A stretch of 22,497 nucleotides of DNA from Bacillota bacterium (lineage in GTDB: Bacteria; Bacillota; Desulfitobacteriia; Desulfitobacteriales; Desulfitobacteriaceae): contig JAEWCM010000198.1 in the NCBI GenBank assembly GCA_023390635.1, positions 1 to 22,497 of the forward strand. The letters are read 5' to 3'. The notes below the pieces were generated by a model. That model did no database searches. It was not told the origin of the DNA and worked only from the letters and a program-made list of their open reading frames with translations. How positions within the stretch are numbered: position 1 is the stretch's first letter; each line of letters begins with the position of its first letter. The translations under genes and the position numbers were made by a program. Shown piece by piece: positions 6,404 to 13,538 of this stretch.

Positions 6404-6634
6404 ATGGCAGAAAAGCTGCTGAAAGATTTGCGCCCTGGTGATAAAGGCGTGGTGGCTAAAATCACCGGTGAAGGAGCAATTAAAAGAAGGCTGCTGGATA
6501 TGGGCGTGACGAGAGGTACGGAGATTTTAGTCCGCAAAGTAGCTCCACTGGGCGATCCCATTGAGGTTAATCTGCGCGGATACGAACTCAGTTTTCGGAA
6601 AACAGAAGCGGAAAATATTATGATCAGAATGTAA
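6404..6634 (+). CDS. feoA: Ferrous iron transport protein A (second copy)
   Basis: The 76-residue product is a canonical FeoA domain: LRPGDKGVVAKITGEGAIKRRLLDMGVTRGTEILVRKVAPLGDPIEVNLRGYELSFRKTEAENIMI. The 'RRLLDMG' and 'APLGDPIE' segments are the strongest family signatures. An AAAGGAGGAGG ribosome binding site lies at 6384-6394. It follows the first feoA on the same transcript, and feoB begins 174 bases later after a stretch with its own Fur-box-like element. Its usual role is to support the GTP-dependent Fe(II) transporter FeoB in the membrane. Confidence 0.95.
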   Translation: MAEKLLKDLRPGDKGVVAKITGEGAIKRRLLDMGVTRGTEILVRKVAPLGDPIEVNLRGYELSFRKTEAENIMIRM

Positions 6635-6653
6635 AGTGGCTTGCAGCGATAGG

Positions 6654-6684
6654 TTGATTAGGTGTCCTAGTTGATAATTATAAT
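6654..6684 (+). promoter_or_regulatory. Possible promoter upstream of feoB
   Basis: A perfect TATAAT at 6679-6684 follows TTGATT at 6654-6659 with a 19-base spacer, longer than ideal. The A/T-rich GATAATTATAATC around the -10 also resembles part of a Fur box. The call is weak; read-through from the feoA promoter is possible because I see no strong terminator between feoA and feoB. Confidence 0.3.
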
Positions 6685-6716
6685 CGCAAATAGGCTTTAT
6701 TTTAAGAACTAATAAT

Positions 6717-6735
6717 GATAATGATAATCATTTAT
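6717..6735 (+). promoter_or_regulatory. Fur-box-like operator upstream of feoB
   Basis: GATAATGATAATCATTTAT matches 16 of 19 positions of the Fur-box consensus in its A-centred form and is the best such match I found in the window. It lies about 75 bases upstream of the feoB start. The sequence supports separate iron control of feoB in addition to the site on the feoA promoter. Confidence 0.75.
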
Positions 6736-6808
6736 AAAGAAGAGAATTTTTGTTATTGGCAATGAGCGGATTTTAGGCGTTTGATGCCAGTTTAGGAGGA
6801 AAGGAACT

Positions 6809-8965
6809 ATGCCAACTAAAATCAAGATTGCCCTTGCCGGAAACCCTAACAGTGGAAAGACAACGATGTTTAATCATCTGACTGGCAGCTCACAATATGT
6901 GGGAAACTGGCCGGGGGTTACGGTAGAGAAGAAAGAAGGCTGGCTAAAAGGCCACAATAAAGAAGTAATTATCCAGGACCTGCCGGGGATATATTCACTC
7001 TCTCCTTATACTTTGGAAGAGGTGGTTTCCCGGAATTATCTTATTAATGAGCGGCCTGATGTTATTGTCAACATCGTGGATGCAACCAATATTGAGCGAA
7101 ATTTGTATTTGACTACCCAACTTACTGAGATTGGTGTCCCGGTTGTTATGGCCTTGAATATGATTGACGTGGTACGTAAAAATGGGGACGTGATTGATAC
7201 AAAAAAGCTGGGGGAGGCTTTAGGGTGTGAAGTGGTTGAAACTTCTGCCTTAAAAGGAATCGGGACAAAGGAAGTAGCGGAGAAGGCGATTCAACTGGCC
7301 CAAAAAAAAGCAAAATCCTCTCCGAGACATACTTTTTCTGAGTTTGTAGAAAAAGCTTTGACCCAAATCGAGGATGAGCTGAAAGAACATGCGGGCGGAA
7401 TAAATAAGCGATGGTTGGCAATCAAATGGTTTGAACGGGATTCTAAGGTAGAAGAACAAATGTCACTGCCAGGTGATGCCAAAGACCGGATTGAAAAGAT
7501 AATCACCCAGTGTGAGGCAGAGTTGGACGACGAAAGTGAAAGTATTATTACCAGTGAACGTTATGCTTACATTGCTAAAGTAATGAAACAGGCGGTGCGC
7601 AAGAAAAATAAGGATAAGCTGACGACTTCGGATAAGATTGATGCTTTTGTGACAAACCGTGTATTGGCTTTACCTATATTTGCTGCCGTAATTTTCTTAG
7701 TCTACTATCTATCTATTTCCACTGTTGGAGGATGGATGACAGATTGGGTCAATGATTCTCTTTTTGGTGAGATCGTACCTAATGCAGTAAGTGGATTTCT
7801 GGCAAGTGTAGGCACGGCGGACTGGCTTACTTCCCTGATTTTGGACGGCATTGTCGCCGGTGTGGGAGCAGTACTTGGCTTTTTGCCTCAAATGATGACA
7901 TTGTTCCTCTGCCTGGCTATTTTGGAAGACTGCGGTTATATGGCCCGGATTGCTTTTATCATGGATCGCATTTTCAGAAAGTTTGGTTTGTCCGGCAAAT
8001 CATTCATTCCCATTTTGATTGGAACAGGCTGCGGCGTTCCAGGCATTATGGCCAGCCGGACCATTGAAAATGAACGGGACCGGAGAATGACAATTATTAC
8101 AACAACTTTTATTCCCTGCAGTGCAAAGCTGCCTATCATTGCACTTATATCCGGTGCGTTATTCCCCGGATCGGTTTGGGTAGCTCCCTCAACCTATTTT
8201 CTCGGTGTGGCGGCAATCGTTGTTTCCGGTATTATCTTAAAGAAAACAAGACCTTTTGCTGGTGATCCTGCACCTTTTGTGATGGAATTACCTGCCTATC
8301 ACATTCCGGCGGTAAAAAGCGTACTTCTTCATATGCTGGAGAGAGCCAAGGCTTTCGCTAAAAAGGCCGGTACCGTTATTTTGCTTGCTTCGGTAGCGAT
8401 TTGGTTTCTCAGCTCCTTCAGCTGGTCTATGCAGATGGTTGATATTGAAGACTCAATTCTGGCTTCTATTGGGAATGTTATTGCTCCGATCTTTGCTCCT
8501 TTGGGATGGGGAGATTGGAAGGCGGCAGTGGCAACGATCACCGGATTGATTGCCAAAGAAAATGTAGTGGGAACTTTCGGTATTCTTTACGGTTTCAGTG
8601 AAGTGGCTGAAGATGGAGCACAAATTTGGGGAAACCTTCAGGCGGCATTTACCCCTCTAGCTGCATATACCTTTTTGATCTTCAATCTCCTTTGCGCTCC
8701 TTGTTTTGCCGCGATTGGAGCAGTAAAGAGTGAGATGGCCTCGACGAAATGGACCTGGTTCGCGGTTGGTTATCAAACATTGTTCGCTTATACGATCGGT
8801 TTAATTACCTATCAATTGGGGATGCTGTTTACGGGAGGCGGATTTGGTCCTGGTGCTGCCGTAGCAATCATCCTTACCGCGGCACTGTTGTTCCTTCTCC
8901 TCAGAAAACCAAGTAAATCCAATGACAAGTTAGTGAGGACTTCCGATAAAAAGGCGGTGATATAA
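6809..8965 (+). CDS. feoB: Ferrous iron transporter FeoB (G-protein-coupled membrane permease)
   Basis: The 718-residue protein is a full-length FeoB, the inner-membrane Fe(II) importer with a cytoplasmic GTPase. The N-terminal G domain shows G1 GNPNSGKT at residues 11-18, switch I threonine in NWPGVTVE, G3 DLPG and G4 NMID. A helical linker follows, then a membrane domain starting near residue 285 (VLALPIFAAVIFLVYYLS) with two Gate-type repeats containing GCGVPGIMASRTI and IPCSAKLPI. The C-terminus has a further helix bundle and a short basic tail. AGGAGGAAAGG at 6795-6805 is the ribosome binding site. It is followed after one base by a small Cys-rich membrane protein gene. Regulation by iron is indicated by the upstream Fur-like box. 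Confidence 0.97.
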   Translation: MPTKIKIALAGNPNSGKTTMFNHLTGSSQYVGNWPGVTVEKKEGWLKGHNKEVIIQDLPGIYSLSPYTLEEVVSRNYLINERPDVIVNIVDATNIERNLYLTTQLTEIGVPVVMALNMIDVVRKNGDVIDTKKLGEALGCEVVETSALKGIGTKEVAEKAIQLAQKKAKSSPRHTFSEFVEKALTQIEDELKEHAGGINKRWLAIKWFERDSKVEEQMSLPGDAKDRIEKIITQCEAELDDESESIITSERYAYIAKVMKQAVRKKNKDKLTTSDKIDAFVTNRVLALPIFAAVIFLVYYLSISTVGGWMTDWVNDSLFGEIVPNAVSGFLASVGTADWLTSLILDGIVAGVGAVLGFLPQMMTLFLCLAILEDCGYMARIAFIMDRIFRKFGLSGKSFIPILIGTGCGVPGIMASRTIENERDRRMTIITTTFIPCSAKLPIIALISGALFPGSVWVAPSTYFLGVAAIVVSGIILKKTRPFAGDPAPFVMELPAYHIPAVKSVLLHMLERAKAFAKKAGTVILLASVAIWFLSSFSWSMQMVDIEDSILASIGNVIAPIFAPLGWGDWKAAVATITGLIAKENVVGTFGILYGFSEVAEDGAQIWGNLQAAFTPLAAYTFLIFNLLCAPCFAAIGAVKSEMASTKWTWFAVGYQTLFAYTIGLITYQLGMLFTGGGFGPGAAVAIILTAALLFLLLRKPSKSNDKLVRTSDKKAVI

Positions 8966-8966
8966 T

Positions 8967-9128
8967 ATGGGCACTTATATTATTGGTGCTGTTGTTTTAG
9001 CTGTGATAATTTTTGCAGGATATAAAACGTATAAAGGGCACAAAAATGGAACTTCGTGCGGATGCGGATGCTCAGGCTGTGCCGAAAACTCTTCCTGCCA
9101 TGGAGGCCCCCAGTCTGGAGCACGTTAA
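8967..9128 (+). CDS. FeoB-associated small Cys-rich membrane protein
   Basis: This 53-residue protein is encoded one base after the feoB stop. The N-terminal half is one membrane helix (YIIGAVVLAVIIFAGY, residues 4-19). A basic stretch (KTYKGHKNG) follows, then a Cys-rich tail (CGCGCSGC) with Cys31, 33, 35, 38 and a fifth at 44. This is the layout of the FeoB-associated Cys-rich membrane protein family found after feoB in many Firmicutes, and possibly analogous in position to FeoC of enterobacteria. The ribosome binding site AAGGCGGTG lies in the end of feoB, so translation is coupled. A direct role in iron handling or as a redox/iron sensor is plausible but not shown. It is too short to be found by simple length cut-offs. 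Confidence 0.9.
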   Translation: MGTYIIGAVVLAVIIFAGYKTYKGHKNGTSCGCGCSGCAENSSCHGGPQSGAR

Positions 9129-9155
9129 TTCTGATAAGTAATAAGCGATATTGGC

Positions 9156-9203
9156 AAAAAAGACGCTTCCGAGATCTAATTTTGATCTCCTAAGCGTCTT
9201 TTT
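9156..9203 (+). terminator. Rho-independent terminator of the feo operon
   Basis: A long, two-part hairpin: AAAAAGACGCTT pairs with AAGCGTCTTTTT on the outside, and GAGATC (9171-9176) with GATCTC (9184-9189) on the inside, separated by a small CC/CT internal loop. The outer stem ends in a T run (9199-9203). The matching A run on the left means it could also act on the reverse strand. Confidence 0.9.
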
Positions 9204-9240
9204 GATTGTAAGATTGAGCCTTTATGTAATACAGATCATG

Positions 9241-9270
9241 GGTATAACCATGAAAAGATAGGACAAAATA
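9241..9270 (+). promoter_or_regulatory. Candidate sigma-G promoter of the germination operon
   Basis: GGTATA at 9241-9246 and CAAAATA at 9264-9270 are separated by 17 bases and resemble the forespore sigma-G pattern (GnATA ... CATnnTA). Germinant-receptor operons are normally sigma-G dependent. The start codon of gerA is 21 bases downstream of the -10. The sequence match is only partial, so this is tentative. Confidence 0.35.
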
Positions 9271-9291
9271 ATCCAGAATGGAGGGGAGTCA

Positions 9292-10872
9292 ATGCCTGTT
9301 TGGAAAAACTTTATAAATATGATGAAAGACCTGACGGTTCGCCCTGAGGATGTGAAAGTAGCAAGAAAACCTCCGGAAGAAACAGTAGTCAAGGATCAGG
9401 ACGCTCCTTTATCTGCCAGTAAGATTAAAGAGATATTGGGAAAAAGCAGTGACGTGATTTTCCGTGAATTCTTTATTGCCGGCGAAGAGGACATTCATGT
9501 GATGCTGGCGGTTATTGATGGGATGATCGATAAAATTTATTTAGATCAGTTTATTCTGCGCGTTTTAATGGTTGATCTGCCCCAGAATCCCAAAATAAAA
9601 ACTTTGACGGAAAAAAACATCCTGGAGGAATGCGAACGGAATTTTCTCCCTGGGGTGGAGCTCAAAACTGTGGAAAAAGTTGAAGAGGCCTATACAGCTG
9701 TTTTGTCTGGTGATGCAGTGCTGTTTTTTGGGGAAACACCTAAAGCGTTGGTGGTCGGCGCCAGGGGCTGGCCAAACAGGGGAGTAGCTGAACCGGAAAC
9801 GGAGGCCGTGGTAAGAGGGCCAAGGGAAGGATTTTCGGAAACTCTCCGCATCAATACAACACTGCTTCGCCGCAAGCTCAAGCATCCTTCGCTGCGCTTG
9901 CTGTCTATGACTATCGGGGATATTACGAATACCAATGTCGTGGTCACATATCTGGAAGGAATCGCGGCACCGGACATGGTATCGGAAGTATTGAAACGCT
10001 TAAAAAAGATTAAAATTGATGGGGTACTCGAATCGGCTTATTTGGAAGAGATGATTGAAGATGTGCCTTATTCGCCTTTCCCTCAGATTAGCTATACAGA
10101 GCGCCCTGATGTTATGGCAGCAGGATTGCTGGAGGGTAAAGTGGGGATTTTGGTGGATGGGACCCCGATCGGTCTGATGGTACCTGTCGTTTTAAGTGAT
10201 TTTTTCCAAGTCAGCGAAGATTACTATGAGCGGACGATGATTGTAATATTGGTGAGAATGGTACGTTATATTGGAGCAGTCATTTCAATTTTGGCGCCAT
10301 CGATCTATATTGCTGTTACCACGTTTCACCACGAGATTTTGCCAACGGCCCTGGCTTTAAGTATCGCGGCAGGGCGGGATGGAGTTCCCTTTCCGGCCTT
10401 GGCGGAAGCTGTTGTAATGACCGTTATTTTGGAGATCTTGCAGGAAGCCGGGCTTCGTTTGCCTAAACCGATTGGATCCACGATTGGAATTGTAGGCGCA
10501 TTGGTCATAGGTGATGCGGCAGTAAAGGCCAGCCTGGTCAGCCCTTTTATGGTTATCATTGTGGGAATTACCGCAGTGTCCAGCTATGCCATTCCGTCTT
10601 ATGATTTGGCAATCGGGATTCGTTTGGTGCGCTTTCCCCTGATCTTATTGTCAGGAATGTTGGGATTTTATGGAATAGCTTTTGGCCTGTATACTCTGCT
10701 CATTCATTTGGTCAGCCTCCGTTCGTTTGGAGTGCCTTACCTGAGCCCTCTGGCACCTTTCCATCTACGGACTTTCTTGCAGGATACCTTTGTACGGGCC
10801 CCCTGGTGGGCTTTGAAGCGACGACCCGATTTCATTGATGTGGCAGAGCCACATTCCAGGAGGAAAAAATAA
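9292..10872 (+). CDS. gerA: Spore germination receptor subunit A (GerA/GerKA family)
   Basis: The 526-residue protein is the A subunit of a spore inner-membrane germinant receptor. A cytoplasmic N-terminal region of about 270 residues shows family segments such as DVIFREFFIAGEEDIHVMLAVIDGMIDK, EAVVRGPREGFSETLRINTTLLRRKLKHP and GKVGILVDGTPIGLMVPVV. The membrane part follows, with conserved GVPFPALAEAVVMTVILEILQEAGLRLPKPIGSTIGIVGALVIGDAAVKA. Length is near the usual 480-530 aa. An AGGGGAG ribosome binding site at 9281-9289 precedes the ATG. The last base of its stop codon is the first base of the next start codon. Which germinant it senses is not predictable. Confidence 0.95.
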   Translation: MPVWKNFINMMKDLTVRPEDVKVARKPPEETVVKDQDAPLSASKIKEILGKSSDVIFREFFIAGEEDIHVMLAVIDGMIDKIYLDQFILRVLMVDLPQNPKIKTLTEKNILEECERNFLPGVELKTVEKVEEAYTAVLSGDAVLFFGETPKALVVGARGWPNRGVAEPETEAVVRGPREGFSETLRINTTLLRRKLKHPSLRLLSMTIGDITNTNVVVTYLEGIAAPDMVSEVLKRLKKIKIDGVLESAYLEEMIEDVPYSPFPQISYTERPDVMAAGLLEGKVGILVDGTPIGLMVPVVLSDFFQVSEDYYERTMIVILVRMVRYIGAVISILAPSIYIAVTTFHHEILPTALALSIAAGRDGVPFPALAEAVVMTVILEILQEAGLRLPKPIGSTIGIVGALVIGDAAVKASLVSPFMVIIVGITAVSSYAIPSYDLAIGIRLVRFPLILLSGMLGFYGIAFGLYTLLIHLVSLRSFGVPYLSPLAPFHLRTFLQDTFVRAPWWALKRRPDFIDVAEPHSRRKK

Positions 10873-11963
10873 TGGAACGCTTGTCTCCTTTACAATTCAG
10901 ACTGTTGGCCATGGCGATTATTGTTTCAACCTTACTGGTTCATGTGCCTACTCTTGTCCTTTTGGTGGCAGGGCGTGATAGCTGGATGTGCATGCTCCCG
11001 GGGCTTCTATTGATTATTCCTTACGGCTATATGGTAATTGCTTTAATGAACGATTATCCAGGGGATAATTTGCTCCAGGTCTCGGAAAAGGTTTTCGGCA
11101 AATGGATTGGAAAAGGGATTGGAGTATTATTTGCTTTAGTATTTACATATCTGGGCGGCCTGGTACTATCCCAACCGGGAATTATACTGGCGAATTCCAG
11201 TATGCCCTTAACGCCTGCTTGGATTTTTCATTTAACGATTGCCTTATTGGTATTGATGCTAGGATGGGCCGGAATTGAGGTTTTGGGAAGATTCACAGAG
11301 GTTGTGCTTCCGTTTACTTTCCTTATGCTGATAACGGTCCTTACCTTTACTATTCCTCATTTTGAAAAAGGTGAGTTGTTTCCACTGTTGAATAACGGCC
11401 TGAAACCTGTTTTACAAGGGACGGTGCAAGTCCTTCCCCAGAGTCTGGAGTATATTGGTGTTCTTGCGATGCTTCTTCCGTTTTTGCCTAATGACAAGAA
11501 GTCTCAAAAAAATTTGTTTAAAAGTTTGTGTACAACTGCTGTAGTTGTTGGGCTTGCCGTCACAATTTTTATGAGTGTATTGATCATGGTTTTTAGCTAT
11601 GAGGTAGCAGTGCGGTTTACTTTTCCCCTTGTGGTGCTTTCTAAAATGGTATCTCTTAAGCATACGCTCGCCGGTGGAGAATCAATCATGGAGATGGTGG
11701 GAATCGGTGCGTTTATCATAAAATCCGCTTCTTTGTTTTTTGCTTCATTTTGGGCCTTCACGTATTTATTTAATTTGAAATCCAACCTTTGGAAGATTGC
11801 TTTGGTTATCATATATATATCAGTGGCAATTGTTACGACGCGAGGGATTGATTTTTTCTTAGAAGCAAAAACGTTAGATAATTTTATAATCCTTCCCTTT
11901 ATTGGCATGTGGATACCGGCGTTATGGGTTATGAACCTCTGGAAGAGGAGAAAAAAAGCATGA
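10872..11963 (+). CDS. gerB: Spore germination receptor subunit B (GerB-family permease)
   Basis: This 363-residue membrane protein has about ten hydrophobic segments and belongs to the GerAB/GerKB family, distantly related to amino-acid permeases. Family features seen are the N-terminal LSPLQFRLLAMAIIVSTLLVHVP segment, the PGDNLLQVSEKVFGKWIGKGIGV stretch and FGVLAMLLPFLPN-like YIGVLAMLLPFLPN in the middle. It forms the likely ligand-binding membrane subunit of the germinant receptor. Its ATG overlaps the gerA stop by one base, and an AGGAGGAAAAA ribosome binding site lies in the gerA end at 10858-10868. The stop codon overlaps the gerC start (ATGA), which supports tight co-translation. Confidence 0.93.
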   Translation: MERLSPLQFRLLAMAIIVSTLLVHVPTLVLLVAGRDSWMCMLPGLLLIIPYGYMVIALMNDYPGDNLLQVSEKVFGKWIGKGIGVLFALVFTYLGGLVLSQPGIILANSSMPLTPAWIFHLTIALLVLMLGWAGIEVLGRFTEVVLPFTFLMLITVLTFTIPHFEKGELFPLLNNGLKPVLQGTVQVLPQSLEYIGVLAMLLPFLPNDKKSQKNLFKSLCTTAVVVGLAVTIFMSVLIMVFSYEVAVRFTFPLVVLSKMVSLKHTLAGGESIMEMVGIGAFIIKSASLFFASFWAFTYLFNLKSNLWKIALVIIYISVAIVTTRGIDFFLEAKTLDNFIILPFIGMWIPALWVMNLWKRRKKA

Positions 11964-13141
11964 GAAATAAGATTGTAGCCGTCGTGATGATGATAAGTAT
12001 GATATTTTTAGGGGGGTGCTGGGGGCAAAGAGAAGTGGATGAATTGGCCTGGGTAATGGCCTTAGGGATTGACGAAGGTTCCACCCCTGGAACTTATCTC
12101 ATCACTTATCAGGTAGTATTGCCTAAAAAGGGGAGCAATAGCGGAGAGAGCGACAGCTGGACCGTGAGCGTGGAAGCAGCCAGTATCAAAGAAAGTATGA
12201 ATAGGCTCTATTCCATTTTATATAAACAACCGTTTATGGGGACCATGAAAGTGGTTGTCTTTGGTGATAAATTAGCCCGGGATAAAGGCTTGAACGAGGC
12301 AGCGGATTTTCTTCAACGCAATTATATTTTTCGACCCACCATAAGTCTTATTATTACGCCGGGTAAGGCTAAAGATATTCTCAATGTCAAAACCAGAGTA
12401 GGGCAAGCGTCCAGTATTTCATTACTGAGAATTATTGATAATAGTAATAAAGACTCGGCCATACCTAATGCTGAGCTGGACCATTTTCTACCTCTGATGG
12501 AAAGGGAACAAGCCGCCATGGTGCTGCCAGTAGTGGATTATCTCAAACCAAACGAAGAAAAAGTTCAATATGAGGGGAAGGATGATGAGCCTCAGGAATT
12601 TCAATTTAGAGGTGGCGCAGTACTGGATAAAGATCGATTGAAAGACTATCTTACTGTACAGGAGACTAGAGGATTCATGTGGCTGGATGATCAAGTTGTT
12701 GAGGTCTTTCTAGAAGGGGAAATGGACAACGGGATCAGCGTAGGCGGCGATGTGACAGAAGCTAAAACAAAATATAGTGCAAAGGAAATTGACGGGAAGA
12801 TCGGAGTCCAGTACAAGATCAAAGTCAAATCGTTAATACAGGAGGTTCACAATGAAGGATCAATGAATCTGGAACAATATAAAGACTTTATTAGTAAAGC
12901 TGAAGTTGCATTTGAAGATGAGATAAAAAAAGAATGTGAAAGTACGATTAGTAAGTCCAAGGCATTGAAGGTGGATTTTTTAGGACTGGGCAGAAAAATA
13001 GAACAGAAATACCCGGAATATTGGAAACAGGTAAAGGATCAGTGGGAGGAGAAATTAGCTGATGTGCCTGTAAGCGTCGATATTGAGGTTATAAATACGT
13101 ATGGTGGGTCAACTCGTAACGGCTTACCAAATTTTCAGTAA
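11960..13141 (+). CDS. gerC: Spore germination receptor lipoprotein subunit C (GerC family)
   Basis: The 393-residue product is the lipoprotein subunit of the receptor. A signal sequence (MRNKIVAVVMMISMIFLGGC) ends in a lipobox LGGC with Cys20 as lipidation site, followed by WGQREVDELAWVMALGIDEG, the conserved start of GerAC/GerKC proteins. Further family segments are GTMKVVVFGDKLARDKGLNEAADFLQRN and the C-terminal helix-rich region with KSKALKVDFLGLGRKIEQKYPEYWK, which is the usual ending. The ATG at 11960 is chosen because it overlaps the gerB stop and is preceded by GAAGAGGAG at 11942-11950; an in-frame ATG at 11909 would add an unlikely N-terminal extension inside gerB. No clear terminator follows. 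Confidence 0.95.
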   Translation: MRNKIVAVVMMISMIFLGGCWGQREVDELAWVMALGIDEGSTPGTYLITYQVVLPKKGSNSGESDSWTVSVEAASIKESMNRLYSILYKQPFMGTMKVVVFGDKLARDKGLNEAADFLQRNYIFRPTISLIITPGKAKDILNVKTRVGQASSISLLRIIDNSNKDSAIPNAELDHFLPLMEREQAAMVLPVVDYLKPNEEKVQYEGKDDEPQEFQFRGGAVLDKDRLKDYLTVQETRGFMWLDDQVVEVFLEGEMDNGISVGGDVTEAKTKYSAKEIDGKIGVQYKIKVKSLIQEVHNEGSMNLEQYKDFISKAEVAFEDEIKKECESTISKSKALKVDFLGLGRKIEQKYPEYWKQVKDQWEEKLADVPVSVDIEVINTYGGSTRNGLPNFQ

Positions 13142-13237
13142 TAAAGTTCAATTATTGATATTTGAGAATGAAACTTGGTAATACTAATAGATAGGAGAAA
13201 CTAATGCTAAATAAAAAAAGTAAAAGGTGGAAATAAA

Positions 13238-13489
13238 GTGGGAAGAATCTATCCGGTTTGTTGTCTTTGTGGACAGCCGCCTCAAGGGGGCCTTTATGAA
13301 GGCTTTTACCTGCATGGTAAATTTATCTGTAAAAAATGTGAGCAATCAATACTTGATTCCGGTACCATGCCTTTAGCTGGATACAGAAAGCTATTGTCTG
13401 GAATAAAAAGGCTTAAGCTATTTACGTGGACTAAACACATTAAGAATGGAAAACATCCCAGTTTGGATGAAAAATCCCCCTCTATATGA
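13238..13489 (+). CDS. gin: Anti-sigma factor Gin (CsfB), inhibitor of sigma-G/sigma-E
   Basis: The 83-residue protein matches Gin, the forespore anti-sigma factor that prevents early sigma-G activity and late sigma-E activity in B. subtilis. It carries a zinc ribbon: Cys8-x2-Cys11 (VCCLCG) and Cys31-x2-Cys34 (FICKKCE), with the intervening GGLYEGFYLHGKFI segment characteristic of the family. The C-terminus (about 35 residues, basic) is longer than in B. subtilis Gin (64 aa). Translation starts at GTG 13238 with AAAGGTGG at 13223-13230. The position before the yaaO-type decarboxylase agrees with B. subtilis. It lies directly after the germination operon, a likely sigma-G target. Confidence 0.88.
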   Translation: MGRIYPVCCLCGQPPQGGLYEGFYLHGKFICKKCEQSILDSGTMPLAGYRKLLSGIKRLKLFTWTKHIKNGKHPSLDEKSPSI

Positions 13490-13490
13490 T
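13463..13490 (+). promoter_or_regulatory. Weak candidate promoter for the decarboxylase-holB gene group
   Basis: TATGAT at 13485-13490 is a good -10 match inside the end of gin, but TTGGAT at 13463-13468 (16-base spacer) is a poor -35. If used, transcription would start near 13497, downstream of gin, and would favour the TTG start at 13539 for the decarboxylase. Confidence 0.25.
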
Positions 13491-13538
13491 AAAATAAAGT
13501 GTAATCTTATGTGTAAGATGAGTTTGGGGGTATATAAA

